Shown here in pieces: positions 25,545 to 33,018 of a stretch of 34,618 nucleotides of DNA; position 1 is the first letter of the stretch, and each line of letters starts with the position of its first letter. Both the position numbers and the translations under genes were made by a program. The stretch is from contig CAIRQE010000027.1 in assembly GCA_903880655.1 (NCBI GenBank), positions 1-34,618 of the forward strand, given 5' to 3'. This DNA comes from an uncultured bacterium (GTDB lineage Bacteria > Patescibacteriota > Saccharimonadia > Saccharimonadales > CAIOMD01). The notes beneath the pieces are model-generated. The model did no database searches and had not been told where the DNA came from. It worked only from the letters and a program-made list of their open reading frames with translations.

Positions 25545-25565
25545 AGAGAATTTTATTAAAAAAAT

Positions 25566-25592
25566 ACACCCCAATAATATGGGGTGTTTTTT
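25566..25592. terminator. Bidirectional terminator between rpsJ and the minus-strand island
   Basis: ACACCCC (25566-25572) pairs with GGGGTGT (25581-25587). T runs follow on both strands (six T after the stem on the plus strand, a similar run on the minus strand). Confidence 0.88.
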
Positions 25593-25606
25593 ATTGCAAA
25601 GATAAG

Positions 25607-25646
25607 GGGAGAGTTCAAGGGCATATTACTGCCCAAGAACTCTCCC
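25607..25646. repeat. Long near-perfect inverted repeat (strong hairpin)
   Basis: GGGAGAGTTC (25607-25616) pairs with GAACTCTCCC (25637-25646). Inside, after an AA/AA internal loop, GGGCA (25619-25623) pairs with TGCCC (25630-25634) around a 6-nt loop. In all 15 bp. No clean T run follows on either strand, so it may protect an RNA end or bind a protein. It lies between the small minus-strand ORF and the bidirectional terminator. Confidence 0.7.
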
Positions 25647-25678
25647 AGGTGAATGTGAGTGATGCGGGCCGGTGAGAT

Positions 25679-25909
25679 TTAGGTAAGTGGTACGAATACC
25701 AAATGATCAAAATCAATCCAGCCTGGATCATGTCCTGTGTCTTTGAAGACACGCTTTCGGAATTGCATCGCAACATTCTTGCGATAATTCTCGCTACCAG
25801 CTCTTGCTTTTGCGTAGGTGTTGTCGTTCAGCCGAAGCCGTTCAACAACCCAGCCACGCACATGCGAGACCCGGTAGATGGTGCTGGATCCTCGAGGCAA
25901 CCAGACCAC
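25679..25909 (-). CDS. Small protein of unknown function, 76 codons
   Basis: I do not recognise this protein. The frame opens with GTG at 25909, and a TTG nine bases further in is an alternative start. It is basic and rich in R, V and D/H and ends in DFDHLVFVPLT. The frame is closed by a stop 11 codons before the GTG. A promoter (25953-25981) and a downstream terminator fit an independent minus-strand transcript of about 380 nt. Codon choice (CGG, TCG, ACC, many C-ending codons) and local GC are visibly higher than in the neighbours, which may mean foreign origin. A plus-strand frame over the same bases is also open, and the locus could be a structured RNA, so coding status is only moderately supported. 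Confidence 0.45.
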   Translation of the reverse strand: MVWLPRGSSTIYRVSHVRGWVVERLRLNDNTYAKARAGSENYRKNVAMQFRKRVFKDTGHDPGWIDFDHLVFVPLT

Positions 25910-25952
25910 CCCCTTTGGGTAAAATGCTCTAACAACTTGTCAGAGCGATAAT

Positions 25953-25981
25953 ACTATACAATAAAAAGATAAAATACACAA
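25953..25981 (-). promoter_or_regulatory. Predicted promoter of the 76-codon ORF
   Basis: On the minus strand TTGTGT, a 17-nt spacer, then TATAGT. The start would be near 25946, about 37 nt before the GTG. Confidence 0.5.
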
Positions 25982-25988
25982 TAAGCAA

Positions 25989-26028
25989 AAAGCCCTACAA
26001 AACTGTTATCACAGTGAAGTAGAGCTTT
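25989..26028 (-). terminator. Terminator of the 192-aa orphan gene
   Basis: On the minus-strand RNA AAAGCUCUAC pairs with GUAGGGCUUU (one G-U pair that would be a C-A mismatch on the other strand), with an inner ACTGT/ACAGT stem, followed by five U. Direction is therefore minus. Confidence 0.8.
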
Positions 26029-26031
26029 ATG

Positions 26032-26610
26032 CTAGCGCCTTTTTGGAAGGGCGCAATCAAAACTGTAGGCTGTTTTGCCTAATTCTTTTTCATAGGGACG
26101 GGGCAGCACGGTTATTCGAACTGCACTGTGACCAATTCTAAAGAATCGACGAAACTTTCTCGCAACGGTGTCCTTTTGGGGTACATGCCTCGGAACTGTT
26201 GACTTAGTACTAAATGCTTTTCCGTCTATAAGACGATTCAAGCGATTATACAGTAGGTGAGAAATTGTTTCGTAATTGATTGCGCCACGGCCATCTCGTC
26301 GCCACTGGATTTCCAGGTAGGGCATCTTAAATGTGTCGCTCTTATCTTTGATAAGATCATACTTGTGATCAATCGCATAGACGAGAATGAGTGAAATTAT
26401 GATGTCCTCAGCTTCATTCAACTCATTAATTGTAGCCTTGTATCGCGCTGCGATCGCCGGATTAAGGCTGGCCATTACTGATTCAAATGAAGCTTTCCTG
26501 TTTCTTACTCTGTTAAGAGTTCTTCCAAGTTTATTCAGATCTGCTTTTGATCTGGGTATTACTATCCTCAGCTTTATTTTGCTGGTTCGATTCCTTGGCC
26601 GATCGGCCAT
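26032..26610 (-). CDS. Uncharacterised basic protein, 192 aa
   Basis: No family recognised. The protein is strongly basic at both ends (MADRPRNRTSKIKLRIVIPR at the start, PKRR at the end), and a central helical part (about 62-85, NELNEAEDIIISLILVYAID) is the only hydrophobic stretch. It has no signal peptide or cysteine motif. Nucleic-acid binding is possible from charge alone, but this is a guess. Expression signals are excellent: a GAGGAGG Shine-Dalgarno sequence 8 nt before the ATG, a promoter with TTGACT, and a strand-specific terminator. It sits in the minus-strand island that splits rpsJ from the S10 operon. Confidence 0.8.
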   Translation of the reverse strand: MADRPRNRTSKIKLRIVIPRSKADLNKLGRTLNRVRNRKASFESVMASLNPAIAARYKATINELNEAEDIIISLILVYAIDHKYDLIKDKSDTFKMPYLEIQWRRDGRGAINYETISHLLYNRLNRLIDGKAFSTKSTVPRHVPQKDTVARKFRRFFRIGHSAVRITVLPRPYEKELGKTAYSFDCALPKRR

Positions 26611-26631
26611 AGAATATACCTCCTCGTAGTG

Positions 26632-26647
26632 GGACTAGTAGGACTAG
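26632..26647. repeat. Tandem GGACTAG repeat in the orphan's 5' leader
   Basis: GGACTAG occurs at 26632-26638 and 26641-26647, a 9-bp period, at the expected start of the orphan gene's transcript. It could be an operator or simply chance. Confidence 0.35.
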
Positions 26648-26654
26648 CAGTATT

Positions 26655-26683
26655 ACTTTATAACAATAGCTTAGCAAAGTCAA
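26655..26683 (-). promoter_or_regulatory. Predicted promoter of the 192-aa orphan gene
   Basis: On the minus strand TTGACT, a 17-nt spacer, then TAAAGT. The leader would be about 40 nt and ends with a strong Shine-Dalgarno sequence. Confidence 0.65.
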
Positions 26684-26712
26684 TTAAACATAAGAATTTT
26701 TTATGCTAAGCT
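26668..26712. repeat. 9-bp inverted repeat around the orphan's -35 box
   Basis: AGCTTAGCA (26668-26676) is the exact reverse complement of TGCTAAGCT (26704-26712). The first copy is in the promoter spacer and the second upstream of the -35 box, a layout suited to an operator pair. Confidence 0.45.
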
Positions 26713-26750
26713 GTACGAGCAATAAAATAATTGCCGAGAAGAACTCTATA

Positions 26751-26778
26751 AATAAAGCCCATCAGGGCTTTATTTTTT
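26751..26778. terminator. Terminator hairpin at the end of the mprF-like gene
   Basis: AATAAAGCCC (26751-26760) and GGGCTTTATT (26765-26774) form a perfect 10-bp stem with loop ATCA. The T run is better on the plus strand (TTTTTT) than on the minus strand. The mprF-like stop codon lies within the stem. Confidence 0.75.
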
Positions 26779-28398
26779 ATCTTTGTAGCTTAACAGTGTA
26801 TTAAGTCCAAGTATTATTTGCGGTAAGTTAGCCGCAGACCCCTTATAGAGAATATACCGAGGTTCCCAAGAAGGTTCAAACTTATTTTTGAACTGTTCCA
26901 GCCCTTCGAATGAATAATACCTGCGCCCTATTTTTTTAATCACTATAAGAAATTTGTCTGAAATGCCTGATATATTATCGTCTAATTTGGAAAGGGGGGC
27001 TAGGCCCAAATTTAATGTAGCGATATTATGGTTTCGTAGCTCCTCGATAGTCTTAAGAAAGAGGAAGTGCATGGAAATACTTGGAATATTTTTTCTAAAG
27101 CGCATTAGATCAACGCTCGAATGTAGGTTATCGAATGTAGGTATCAGATTTATAAACGCTTTAGGCTCGTCATCTTTATAGAGCACTGAAACATTGCAAT
27201 CGTTCAAGTAACTGCCATTGAAGTATCCCATAACAAATTCGTATTCTCTTCGGTCATTATTGAGCCAATCATTGGAAATACTTTTTAATTTCGCTATTCT
27301 ATCAATCGTATGGGGAGCTTGCCAGAATTCAACATGAAGATTTTCTGTATTAGCCTTATTCTTTACGTACCTAAAGTGTTTATTATTTTCAATTGATTCA
27401 AAATGAGATATATCTACACGCGCTTCTGAACCAATATATTGTTTTTGAAAAGTAAGTTCTGCCCATCCCTTGGCTTCTTCTTCGTCTGCATGTATAACTG
27501 TAATTTCCCAACCATTATTAAAACATTCATCACTAAATGCCCTTCGTAGTGTTGAGAAATGTGCCCTGTTCCCGGTACAGCCATCAAGAATAAAAGCTAT
27601 CCCATTCTTAAGTCCATAGCAAATGAATGAATCATCATAGAAGAAAAAGTGTTTATTACGAGTTGGCCATATTTTAAAATAATCTTCACTTGACGATGAA
27701 TAGCGTTCTAGGATCCTGTGGGCTTGTGAAAATTGAAAGCTAGAAGAGTTAGCTCCTAATTTACGGGGTCTGAATATTGCGAATAACATGGTGGCAATTG
27801 CAAATAATATGCTGAATCGCATCAAGTTGATTAAGAAATGTGCTTGAGGTGATTCAAATAAGTATTTAGGTATTGGCTTGCCGAGTATTGCATCCCATGT
27901 TATTCGTATATCCTGAGTGGTAGTAAGATGAACGCCGAATTCCCGATTATCAATAATTAAAAATGATGCTGCCACTACCACGAGCAGCACAAAGACCACA
28001 GCTACGCTTGTCGAAACTATTTTACTGGCACTTCTAAAATCACTTCTTACGATGTACTGTTTCCTTGATTGTATAAGCAAAATGAGGATGCCGCTATATA
28101 GAATGAGTGGCAGATGATAACTCTGATGAAGAAAATCAAAAACTATCAATAGCGATAGCCCAATAACTGCAAGAATAAAAGCAGTTCTTTTTCTATTAAA
28201 TAACTGGGCTGAAATATAGAGGAGGATAATACCGATAAAAATTCCTAGTATTCTTGATATTGATTCTGGGTCATATGGTAGATATTGCTCGATACGTGTT
28301 GGAACAATGCTTAACGGAACACTTATAAGAGCAACAACGCCCGCAATTCTAACGAGCCAGGCGCTAATATTTATCGTATTTATTTTTCCTAAACCCAT
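26770..28398 (-). CDS. MprF-like phosphatidylglycerol aminoacyltransferase (DUF2156)
   Basis: 542 aa. About six membrane segments (13-32, 48-66, 72-90, 94-110, 126-148, 186-208) are followed by a cytoplasmic DUF2156 domain from about 225. Family signatures include YFKIWPTRNKHFFFY, the FINLIPTFDN...VDLMRF block, LNLGLAPLS and the terminal FEPSWEPRYILY (507-518). Related proteins transfer lysine or alanine from charged tRNA to phosphatidylglycerol, reducing negative surface charge and giving resistance to cationic peptides. The N-terminal flippase part is shorter than in Staphylococcus MprF (8 or more segments before the catalytic region). There is no Shine-Dalgarno sequence; the -10 box is 7 nt from the ATG. 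Which amino acid is used cannot be read from sequence. Confidence 0.85.
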   Translation of the reverse strand: MGLGKINTINISAWLVRIAGVVALISVPLSIVPTRIEQYLPYDPESISRILGIFIGIILLYISAQLFNRKRTAFILAVIGLSLLIVFDFLHQSYHLPLILYSGILILLIQSRKQYIVRSDFRSASKIVSTSVAVVFVLLVVVAASFLIIDNREFGVHLTTTQDIRITWDAILGKPIPKYLFESPQAHFLINLMRFSILFAIATMLFAIFRPRKLGANSSSFQFSQAHRILERYSSSSEDYFKIWPTRNKHFFFYDDSFICYGLKNGIAFILDGCTGNRAHFSTLRRAFSDECFNNGWEITVIHADEEEAKGWAELTFQKQYIGSEARVDISHFESIENNKHFRYVKNKANTENLHVEFWQAPHTIDRIAKLKSISNDWLNNDRREYEFVMGYFNGSYLNDCNVSVLYKDDEPKAFINLIPTFDNLHSSVDLMRFRKNIPSISMHFLFLKTIEELRNHNIATLNLGLAPLSKLDDNISGISDKFLIVIKKIGRRYYSFEGLEQFKNKFEPSWEPRYILYKGSAANLPQIILGLNTLLSYKDKK

Positions 28399-28405
28399 TG
28401 CTCGT

Positions 28406-28434
28406 AGTATAGATTAATATCATCAAACTTTAAA
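28406..28434 (-). promoter_or_regulatory. Predicted promoter of the mprF-like gene
   Basis: On the minus strand TTTAAA, a 17-nt spacer, then TATACT, ending 7 nt before the ATG. This predicts a leaderless mRNA. It abuts the divergent pyrG promoter. Confidence 0.6.
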
Positions 28435-28441
28435 ATTATGC

Positions 28442-28469
28442 TTGCAATAGTTTTTATTTGTTTCATACT
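28442..28469 (+). promoter_or_regulatory. Predicted promoter of pyrG
   Basis: TTGCAA (28442-28447), a 16-nt spacer, then CATACT (28464-28469). The leader to the chosen ATG would be about 70 nt. Confidence 0.45.
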
Positions 28470-28545
28470 AAAATAAAACTCGTTCAAATTGAATGAACAA
28501 AAGAAACACAGAGCTAAAATAATTGGGGTAATAGGGTTTAAACGT

Positions 28546-30129
28546 ATGACGACTAAATATATTTTTGTTACAGGTGGAGTTTTAAGTGGAGTAGGAAAGG
28601 GTATTACTGCTGCCAGTATCGGAGCGCTCCTTAAGGCGAGAGGATACAAAGTTAATATCCAAAAGTGTGACCCTTATTTTAATTTTGATGCAGGAACGCT
28701 GAATCCAGCAGAGCATGGAGAAGTATTCGTCACTAAGGATGGAGCCGAAACTGACCTTGATCTTGGGCACTACGAGCGTTTTCTAGATATTGAACTAACA
28801 CAATCGAGCTCTACGATGAGTGGACGTATATTTAGACAAGTAATTGAAGATGAACGAGCAGGAAAGTATCTTGGAAAAACAGTTCAAATTATTCCGCATG
28901 TCACGAACGCGATGCAAGAAGCAATTGCAGAAGCTGGAAAAGGTTTTGATGTGCATATTGTTGAAGTTGGTGGCACTGTAGGAGATTATGAAAGTACTGC
29001 ATTTATTGAAGCTATAAGACAATTCCGCCATCAAGTAGGCGCCAAAAATACACTTTCTGTTCATGTCGTTTATTTGCCCTACCTAACAGCTTCAGCTGAA
29101 GTAAAGTCAAAACCAGCTCAAAATGCAGTAAGAGATCTAAGGGAAGCAGGTATTCAACCAGATATTTTAATTGCTAGAACAGATCATCCGGTGCCAAATG
29201 GTGTTCTTAATAAGCTAAGTCTTTTTGGTGATGTAGCGCGTGAAGCTGTCATCGCACTCCCGACAGTAAAAACTGTCTATAGTGTTCCAGTTATTCTTGA
29301 AGACGCTGGAGTTGGCAGGATTGTTGCCGAACATTTCGGACTAACGAAAAAGAAACCTAATTTGAAAAATTGGCATAACTTAGAGTTAAAAGTTTTATCT
29401 AAAAACAATAAAACCGTAAAGATAGGACTTGTTGCTAAGTATCTTGACCACCAAGACACTTACGCATCTGTTATTGAAGCTATAAAGGCTGCTTGTTGGG
29501 CAGAAGATAAAAAAGCCGATATTAAATGGATCGATGCTGAATCGCTCACTACGAAAAATGTTGCTTCAAAGCTAAAAGGGCTTGATGGAATTGTTGTGCC
29601 AGGTGGCTTCGGTTCAAGGGGTGTTGAAGGAAAAATCGTAGCTGCAACACACGCCTTTAAGCGCAACATTCCCTACTTAGGCCTATGTCTTGGTATGCAA
29701 GTTGCCTGTATTGCCGCAGCGCGGCTTTCAGGTTTGCACGATGCCAACTCAACTGAATTTGATCCCAAAACAACGAGTCCCGTTATAGGACTTATGGAAG
29801 AGCAAAAAACATTAACAGTTATAGGTGGCACTATGCGCCTCGGTAATTATGAGTGTGCGCTGGAAAAGAAATCAAAGGCTGCCAAGCTCTATGGTAAGAC
29901 CAAAATAGAAGAACGACATCGGCATCGCTATGAGTTTTCGAATGATTATGAGGATGCACTTCGCTCTCAAGGACTTACAGTCGTCGGTAGAAATCCACTA
30001 ACTGGGCTTGCTGAAGTAGTAGAGGCATCAGCTAAAAAATACTTTATCGCTAGCCAGTATCATCCAGAATTTAATTCACGCCCAATGCGACCCCACCCAT
30101 TATTTTTAGGCTTGATCCGCTCAATTTAG
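28546..30129 (+). CDS. pyrG: CTP synthase (glutamine-hydrolysing)
   Basis: 527 aa from the ATG at 28546. It converts UTP to CTP using ATP and glutamine. The N-terminal synthetase domain starts MTTKYIFVTGGVLSGVGKG, matching the family N-terminus, and carries the P-loop. The C-terminal class I glutamine amidotransferase domain has the nucleophile C381 (LGLCLGMQ) and H506 and E508 (YHPEF). An upstream in-frame ATG at 28489 would add 19 residues not found in the family. The Shine-Dalgarno signal is weak. The gene is divergent from the mprF-like gene and precedes the S10 operon promoter, an unusual place for it. Confidence 0.96.
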   Translation: MTTKYIFVTGGVLSGVGKGITAASIGALLKARGYKVNIQKCDPYFNFDAGTLNPAEHGEVFVTKDGAETDLDLGHYERFLDIELTQSSSTMSGRIFRQVIEDERAGKYLGKTVQIIPHVTNAMQEAIAEAGKGFDVHIVEVGGTVGDYESTAFIEAIRQFRHQVGAKNTLSVHVVYLPYLTASAEVKSKPAQNAVRDLREAGIQPDILIARTDHPVPNGVLNKLSLFGDVAREAVIALPTVKTVYSVPVILEDAGVGRIVAEHFGLTKKKPNLKNWHNLELKVLSKNNKTVKIGLVAKYLDHQDTYASVIEAIKAACWAEDKKADIKWIDAESLTTKNVASKLKGLDGIVVPGGFGSRGVEGKIVAATHAFKRNIPYLGLCLGMQVACIAAARLSGLHDANSTEFDPKTTSPVIGLMEEQKTLTVIGGTMRLGNYECALEKKSKAAKLYGKTKIEERHRHRYEFSNDYEDALRSQGLTVVGRNPLTGLAEVVEASAKKYFIASQYHPEFNSRPMRPHPLFLGLIRSI

Positions 30130-30158
30130 TCACCCCAATCGGATAGTCATAAATAACC

Positions 30159-30187
30159 TTGACCTAACAGGGATAATCTGCTAGAAT
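30159..30187 (+). promoter_or_regulatory. Predicted promoter of the rplC (S10-type) operon
   Basis: TTGACC, a 17-nt spacer, then TAGAAT. Both boxes match the consensus at five of six positions. It lies just after pyrG and gives a leader of about 135 nt. Confidence 0.75.
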
Positions 30188-30213
30188 TCTTTGGTATATC
30201 AAGATTTTTGTTC

Positions 30214-30292
30214 CTTGGTGAGTCGGTAAGTCTATAAAGATACTGCCGTTCCACCAAGCATTTTTATGCTCTGAAGGGCGCGTCGAACGCCC
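30214..30292 (+). promoter_or_regulatory. Structured 5' leader of the ribosomal protein operon
   Basis: Three successive hairpins. In the first, CTTGGTG (30214-30220) pairs with CACCAAG (30252-30258), with inner CGGTA/TGCCG. In the second, AGCAT (30257-30261) pairs with ATGCT (30266-30270). In the third, GGGCG (30276-30280) pairs with CGCCC (30288-30292). Autogenous control by an encoded ribosomal protein, as L4 does in E. coli, is plausible but inferred. Confidence 0.5.
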
Positions 30293-30328
30293 CTGGTATG
30301 GGAACACCTAAATAAAGAACGGAGAACT

Positions 30329-30940
30329 ATGAAAGCTCTCATTACGAGGAAAGTTGGCATGACTAGTATCATCTCTGAAGATGGTGCGCTCACTCCTGTC
30401 ACTTTGCTTTCCGCTAGTCCCTGTGTTGTTACACAGGTCAAAACAGCAGAAAACGACGGTTATACTGCGGTACAGCTCGGTTTCGAAGAAGGTAAGCATA
30501 CTGCTAAGCCTCAAGTTGGACACTTTAAAAAGTCTGGCGCGAATCCAAAGATTGTACGTGAATTTAGGGTCACTGAAATTGAAGAAGACATAAAAACAGG
30601 AGCTACTTTTGCTGCTGATGTTTTTGAAGTTGGTGATACCGTTCATGTAACAGGTACAAGTAAAGGTAAAGGCTTTGCCGGAACCATTAAGCGACATAAT
30701 TTTAAAAGAGGTCGTAAGACACATGGTGGCCGAAGCTATCGACGCCCAGGTTCAATTGGATCCATGTACCCTCAAAAAGTTTTCAAAGGTATGAAAATGG
30801 CAGGACAAATGGGTCACGAACAAGTTACTGTTCAGAACTTACGTGTTGCTTTAGTTGACCTTGAAAACCAAGTTATTGGTCTTGTTGGCGCCGTACCTGG
30901 CCCACGTAAAGGTATCATCCTTGTGAAAGGAGCTAAATAA
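30329..30940 (+). CDS. rplC: 50S ribosomal protein L3 (uL3)
   Basis: 203 aa. This early assembly protein has a long loop that reaches the peptidyl-transferase centre. MKALITRKVGMTSIISEDG, GKGFAGTIKRHNFKRG and KVFKGMKMAGQMG are family signatures. It is the first gene of the operon here because rpsJ has moved away. GGAGAAC lies just before the ATG. The stop shares its last base with the rplD start. Confidence 0.97.
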   Translation: MKALITRKVGMTSIISEDGALTPVTLLSASPCVVTQVKTAENDGYTAVQLGFEEGKHTAKPQVGHFKKSGANPKIVREFRVTEIEEDIKTGATFAADVFEVGDTVHVTGTSKGKGFAGTIKRHNFKRGRKTHGGRSYRRPGSIGSMYPQKVFKGMKMAGQMGHEQVTVQNLRVALVDLENQVIGLVGAVPGPRKGIILVKGAK

Positions 30941-31575
30941 TGGCTACTCCAACATTTACATCATCTGGCGCTAAAGCTACTACAGCCGTGTCACTACCAA
31001 AATCAGTATTCTCTATAGAAGTAACATCACATCAGCTTCTTAAGGATGCATATCTTGCTCATCAAGCGAATACTCGTCCTAATTTAGCTAAGACCCTCAA
31101 AAGAGGTGAAGTTAGTGGTGGTGGTAAAAAACCATGGCAGCAAAAAGGCACAGGACATGCCCGTGTCGGTTCTTCACGAAGTCCCATCTGGCGTAAAGGT
31201 GGTGTTATATTTGGACCATCTGGCAACGAGAACTACAGCCGAAAGATTAATGTCAAGGCTAAACGTCTTGCTATAACTCAAGCGTTATCACTTGCTAGTG
31301 AAGCAAAGAAAGTTATCATCATTGATGATTTTAAAACTACTGGCAAAGTCAGTGATACTGCTAAATTTATGAATAAGATTGGTGCAGATCGAAACGTGCT
31401 TCTTGTGGTTAACGAATTAACTGATCTCGTTAAGCGTTCAACAAATAACCTACCATACGTTGCAGCAGTACAGGCAACTCGTCTTAATGTATGTGACATC
31501 CTTGATGCAGGAGTTATCGTCGTAACTAAAGATTCAATAAGCGCTATTGAAAAATGGCTTGGAGGTACAAAATAA
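30940..31575 (+). CDS. rplD: 50S ribosomal protein L4 (uL4)
   Basis: 211 aa, a tunnel-lining protein and in E. coli the repressor of this operon. The long extended loop rich in K, R and G is seen as RGEVSGGGKKPWQQKGTGHA and following residues (about 51-80). It overlaps rplC and rplW by one base each (TAATG), a sign of translational coupling. GAAAGGAG lies upstream. Confidence 0.96.
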   Translation: MATPTFTSSGAKATTAVSLPKSVFSIEVTSHQLLKDAYLAHQANTRPNLAKTLKRGEVSGGGKKPWQQKGTGHARVGSSRSPIWRKGGVIFGPSGNENYSRKINVKAKRLAITQALSLASEAKKVIIIDDFKTTGKVSDTAKFMNKIGADRNVLLVVNELTDLVKRSTNNLPYVAAVQATRLNVCDILDAGVIVVTKDSISAIEKWLGGTK

Positions 31576-31889
31576 TGGATTTTGTTTTATACCCACGAGT
31601 AAGTGAAAAAGCATACGGCAGTGCAACTGCACTTAACTGCTACGTTTTCAACGTACCACTTACTGCTAATAAAATTGAAGTTAAAAAAGCTGTTGAAACT
31701 AAATACGAAGTTACTGTGGAAACAGTTAACATGGTTCGTATGAAGGGCAAACGAGTTAACCGAGCTATCAATAACCGTGGAACTCGAACTAGAGGAAAAC
31801 GAATTGATTTCAAGAAGGCATATGTACTTGTTAAAGAAGGTCAAACTATTCCAGTCTTTGCATCAGCTGAAGAAGAGGAGAAGAAATAA
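31575..31889 (+). CDS. rplW: 50S ribosomal protein L23 (uL23)
   Basis: 104 aa starting MDFVLYPRVSEKAYG. It lies at the exit of the peptide tunnel and is the docking site for trigger factor, also encoded in this window. The ATG at 31575 is chosen for its GGAGG 9 nt upstream and the TAATG overlap. A start at 31554 would add seven residues encoded within rplD. A basic loop (KGKRVNRAINNRGTRTRGKR) is typical. Confidence 0.95.
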   Translation: MDFVLYPRVSEKAYGSATALNCYVFNVPLTANKIEVKKAVETKYEVTVETVNMVRMKGKRVNRAINNRGTRTRGKRIDFKKAYVLVKEGQTIPVFASAEEEEKK

Positions 31890-32734
31890 TGGCTATTAAA
31901 TTATTAAATCCAACCACTCCTGGCCGTCGTGGCATGACCACGCAGGACTTCTCTGACATTACTTCAAAGAAGAACAAACCTGTTAAAAGCCTGATTACTA
32001 TCAAAAAAGGTTCAGTTGGGCGAAACAACCAAGGTCGTATTACAACTCGACACCGTGGTGGTGGCGTTCGACGATACTACCGAAATGTTAACTTCAAATT
32101 AGAAGCCGGCACACAAGCAGTTATCGAAGCTATTGAATATGATCCAAACCGATCTGCACGTATTGCTCGAATCAAGGATCAAAACGGTGTTTACCACTAT
32201 ATCCTTGCAGCAAATGGTATGACTGTTGGACAAAAGATTGTTTCTGCTGAGGATGCTCCTATTGAAACTGGTAACAGACTTCCTATTAAGAGTATTCCAA
32301 CCGGTAGTGCTATCTATGCTATTGAACTTCAGATTGGCCGTGGTGCGCAACTAGTGCGAAGTGCTGGTAATAATGCACAGCTCGTCGCCAAAGAAGGCGA
32401 TTACGCACAAGTGAAGTTACCTTCTGGTGAAGTACGTCTAATACATGTTGAATGTACTGCCCAAATTGGTACTGTTGGTAACGCACAGCACCAAAACGTT
32501 AAGATTGGTAAAGCCGGACGAAACCGTAAACTGGGTAAGCGACCAAGCGTTCGTGGTGTGGTTATGAATGCTGTCGATCATCCGCACGGTGGTGGTGACG
32601 GTGGACGTCACCGAATGGCCAAAGCGCCGCGTACTCCATGGGGTCAAAAGACTCTTGGATACAAGACTCGACGACGTAAGCTTACTAATTCATTTATTGT
32701 TAAAACTCGTCATCAGACTAAGAGGAGAGGTTAA
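31889..32734 (+). CDS. rplB: 50S ribosomal protein L2 (uL2)
   Basis: 281 aa, needed for subunit association and peptidyl-transferase activity. The universally conserved histidine segment is present (MNAVDHPHGGGDGGRH), as are TPGRRGMTT near the start and RGGGVRRYYR. GAGGAG precedes the ATG, and the start overlaps the rplW stop by one base. Confidence 0.97.
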   Translation: MAIKLLNPTTPGRRGMTTQDFSDITSKKNKPVKSLITIKKGSVGRNNQGRITTRHRGGGVRRYYRNVNFKLEAGTQAVIEAIEYDPNRSARIARIKDQNGVYHYILAANGMTVGQKIVSAEDAPIETGNRLPIKSIPTGSAIYAIELQIGRGAQLVRSAGNNAQLVAKEGDYAQVKLPSGEVRLIHVECTAQIGTVGNAQHQNVKIGKAGRNRKLGKRPSVRGVVMNAVDHPHGGGDGGRHRMAKAPRTPWGQKTLGYKTRRRKLTNSFIVKTRHQTKRRG

Positions 32735-32737
32735 ACC

Positions 32738-33007
32738 ATGAGTCGTTCACTGAAAAAAGGACCATTTATTGATCCAAAACTTGCAAAGAAAGTTGCGAAA
32801 CTTGGTAATGAAGATCGAACCATTATTAAAACATGGGCTCGTGCTTCAACAATCACTCCTGAATTTGTTGGTAAGACAATAGCGGTACACAACGGTCGTG
32901 TGCATGTACCCGTATTTGTTACAGAAAACATGGTTGGACATAAATTAGGTGAATTTTCACCAACCCGTAAGTTCCGCTCGCACGGCGGTAAATTGGCTAA
33001 GAAGTAG
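32738..33007 (+). CDS. rpsS: 30S ribosomal protein S19 (uS19)
   Basis: 89 aa, in the head of the small subunit near the A-site finger. MSRSLKKGPFIDPKL, ITPEFVGKTIAVHNG and the C-terminal GEFSPTRKFRSHGG are signatures. AGGAGAGG lies upstream and the spacing to rplB is 3 nt. Confidence 0.97.
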   Translation: MSRSLKKGPFIDPKLAKKVAKLGNEDRTIIKTWARASTITPEFVGKTIAVHNGRVHVPVFVTENMVGHKLGEFSPTRKFRSHGGKLAKK

Positions 33008-33018
33008 GAGTTATTACT

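Noticed and set aside
25703..25951. 82-codon plus-strand frame opposite the small minus-strand ORF
   Set aside because: No promoter or Shine-Dalgarno sequence on the plus strand. The minus strand has a promoter and a terminator in the right places. Not fully excluded.
28489..28545. Upstream ATG as the pyrG start
   Set aside because: CTP synthases begin at the MTTKYIFVTGG block. The extra 19 residues are lysine-rich and unlike the family.
30308..30724. 138-codon open frame antisense to rplC
   Set aside because: Complement of a strongly supported ribosomal protein gene with no independent signals.
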